A stretch of DNA of 64,000 nucleotides from contig NZ_BCQJ01000005.1 in NCBI RefSeq assembly GCF_001544375.1, positions 167,768 to 231,767 on the forward strand, in the 5' to 3' direction. Source of the stretch: Enterococcus canis NBRC 100695. Its GTDB lineage: Bacteria > Bacillota > Bacilli > Lactobacillales > Enterococcaceae. The notes below the pieces were generated by a model. That model searched no databases. It was not told the DNA's origin and was given only the letters and a program-made list of their open reading frames with translations. This document shows positions 63,589 to 64,000 of this stretch, in pieces. The position numbers and the translations under genes are program-made. Each line of letters opens with the position of its first letter. Position 1 is the stretch's first letter.

Positions 63589-64000
63589 ATGGAACAAGCG
63601 ATTCCCAATTCATTACCAAAACCGTTAGTGCAAGCCAACCAAAGTGTGCTGGTCATTAGTGTATTATTAAGCTGGTTGACGGGTTGGTATGTCCTTTTGC
63701 TACTACCATTAGCAGCGGGATTAGGCGGTATTTTCTTTCAGTATAATTTTGTAATTCAAATTGCCAAACGATTTTTAAAGAAACCAGCCAGTGCTTATTT
63801 ACCAGAAGATAAAGCTGACTTACGGTTTAATCAAACGATTGCCAGCAGTTTATTGGCTTTAAGCTTTCTTAGTTTTCTCAGTGGTCAGGCTGTATTAGGC
63901 TATCTCTTCTCAGGCATGGTCTTAATGGCTGCTTCGGTAGCCTTGATGGGCTTTTGTGTCGGCTGTTTTATCCGTTATCAATGGGTTCGTTATCGTCATC
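63589..64000 (+). CDS. DUF4395-like membrane protein, 5' part
   Basis: The gene is cut by the window end; 137 codons are visible. It begins MEQAIPNSLPKPLVQANQSV with AAGGAGC upstream. At least four membrane segments are seen (about 20-45, 85-103 and 105-130). The motif FCVGCFIRYQWVRYR, with a CxGC pair, is characteristic of the DUF4395 family, whose members often neighbour sulfur-carrier or redox genes. A promoter (TTGGTG, 16-base spacer, TATAAA) precedes it. Role unknown. Confidence 0.78.
   Translation, partial: MEQAIPNSLPKPLVQANQSVLVISVLLSWLTGWYVLLLLPLAAGLGGIFFQYNFVIQIAKRFLKKPASAYLPEDKADLRFNQTIASSLLALSFLSFLSGQAVLGYLFSGMVLMAASVALMGFCVGCFIRYQWVRYRH

Overview
The window looks like chromosomal DNA from a low-to-moderate G+C lactic acid bacterium of the family Enterococcaceae, most likely an Enterococcus. 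Evidence: strong AGGAGG ribosome sites and TTGACA-N17-TATAAT promoters; a glpO-glpK-glpF set with a CcpA-type site; the Firmicutes order yjbH-yjbK // relQ-nadK-rlu-mgtE; rpmG-secE-nusG followed some kilobases later by rplK-rplA and rplJ-rplL; preQ1-I and L10 leaders; and proteins (GlpK, GlpO, RelQ, SpxH, QueT, LctO) typical of enterococci. GlpK differs clearly from my recollection of the E. casseliflavus protein, so I do not name a species. No rRNA, tRNA, CRISPR array, insertion sequence or prophage was seen.

Layout. 1-3.8 kb: Fur-type box and a four-gene siderophore ABC importer. 3.9-13.9 kb: an accessory L-arabinose-oligosaccharide island with an unrecognised 772-aa protein, an AraC regulator, GH51 arabinofuranosidase, binding protein plus two permeases (no ATPase), and GH127 beta-L-arabinofuranosidase. 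13.9-24.4 kb: housekeeping block with a small membrane protein, a probable 6S RNA gene, rarA, a methyladenine glycosylase, a DUF3013-like protein, prmA, rsmE, a degenerate DeoC-like protein, rel, dtd, a ROK-family protein, spxH and a CYTH protein. 24.6-28.4 kb: relQ-nadK-rlu-mgtE. 28.5-31.2 kb: a Cys-less FAD oxidoreductase overlapping an Mga-like regulator. 31.2-39.4 kb: glpO-glpK-glpF, then a malate/lactate dehydrogenase, malic enzyme and a divergent PEP carboxykinase. 39.4-49.2 kb: cutC, rlmA-like, trmL with a structured leader, phosphatase, recD2, pyrophosphatase-like, lipid kinase, queT with preQ1 riboswitch, acetyltransferase, a TIM-barrel protein and a CBS protein. 49.4-50.6 kb: rpmG-secE and nusG. 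50.6-56.5 kb: lipoprotein hydrolase, lactate oxidase, a CstR-type persulfide-response operon and sdaAB/sdaAA. 56.9-59.4 kb: L11-L1 and L10-L7/L12 with RNA leaders. 59.6-64 kb: a large membrane protein, a small one, an ArsR regulator and a quinone-oxidoreductase-like gene that share an operator-like motif, and a partial DUF4395 gene.

How the parts work together. The arabinoside island would import arabino-oligosaccharides with a borrowed ATPase and cleave them with cytoplasmic alpha- and beta-L-arabinofuranosidases. The glycerol operon feeds DHAP and H2O2, and the following C4 genes connect malate, pyruvate, oxaloacetate and PEP. Two alarmone enzymes (Rel, RelQ), a probable 6S RNA, SpxH and the CBS protein make this segment rich in stress-control genes.

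The least expected signals are non-coding: terminator-like hairpins between promoter and start codon of rel and nusG, a terminator-ending leader of trmL, a structured element after nusG, a repeated motif before both rplK and rplA, and an operator-like motif shared by the convergent ArsR/oxidoreductase pair. The best protein unknowns are the 772-aa arabinoside-island protein, the DeoC-like protein and the 597-aa membrane protein.
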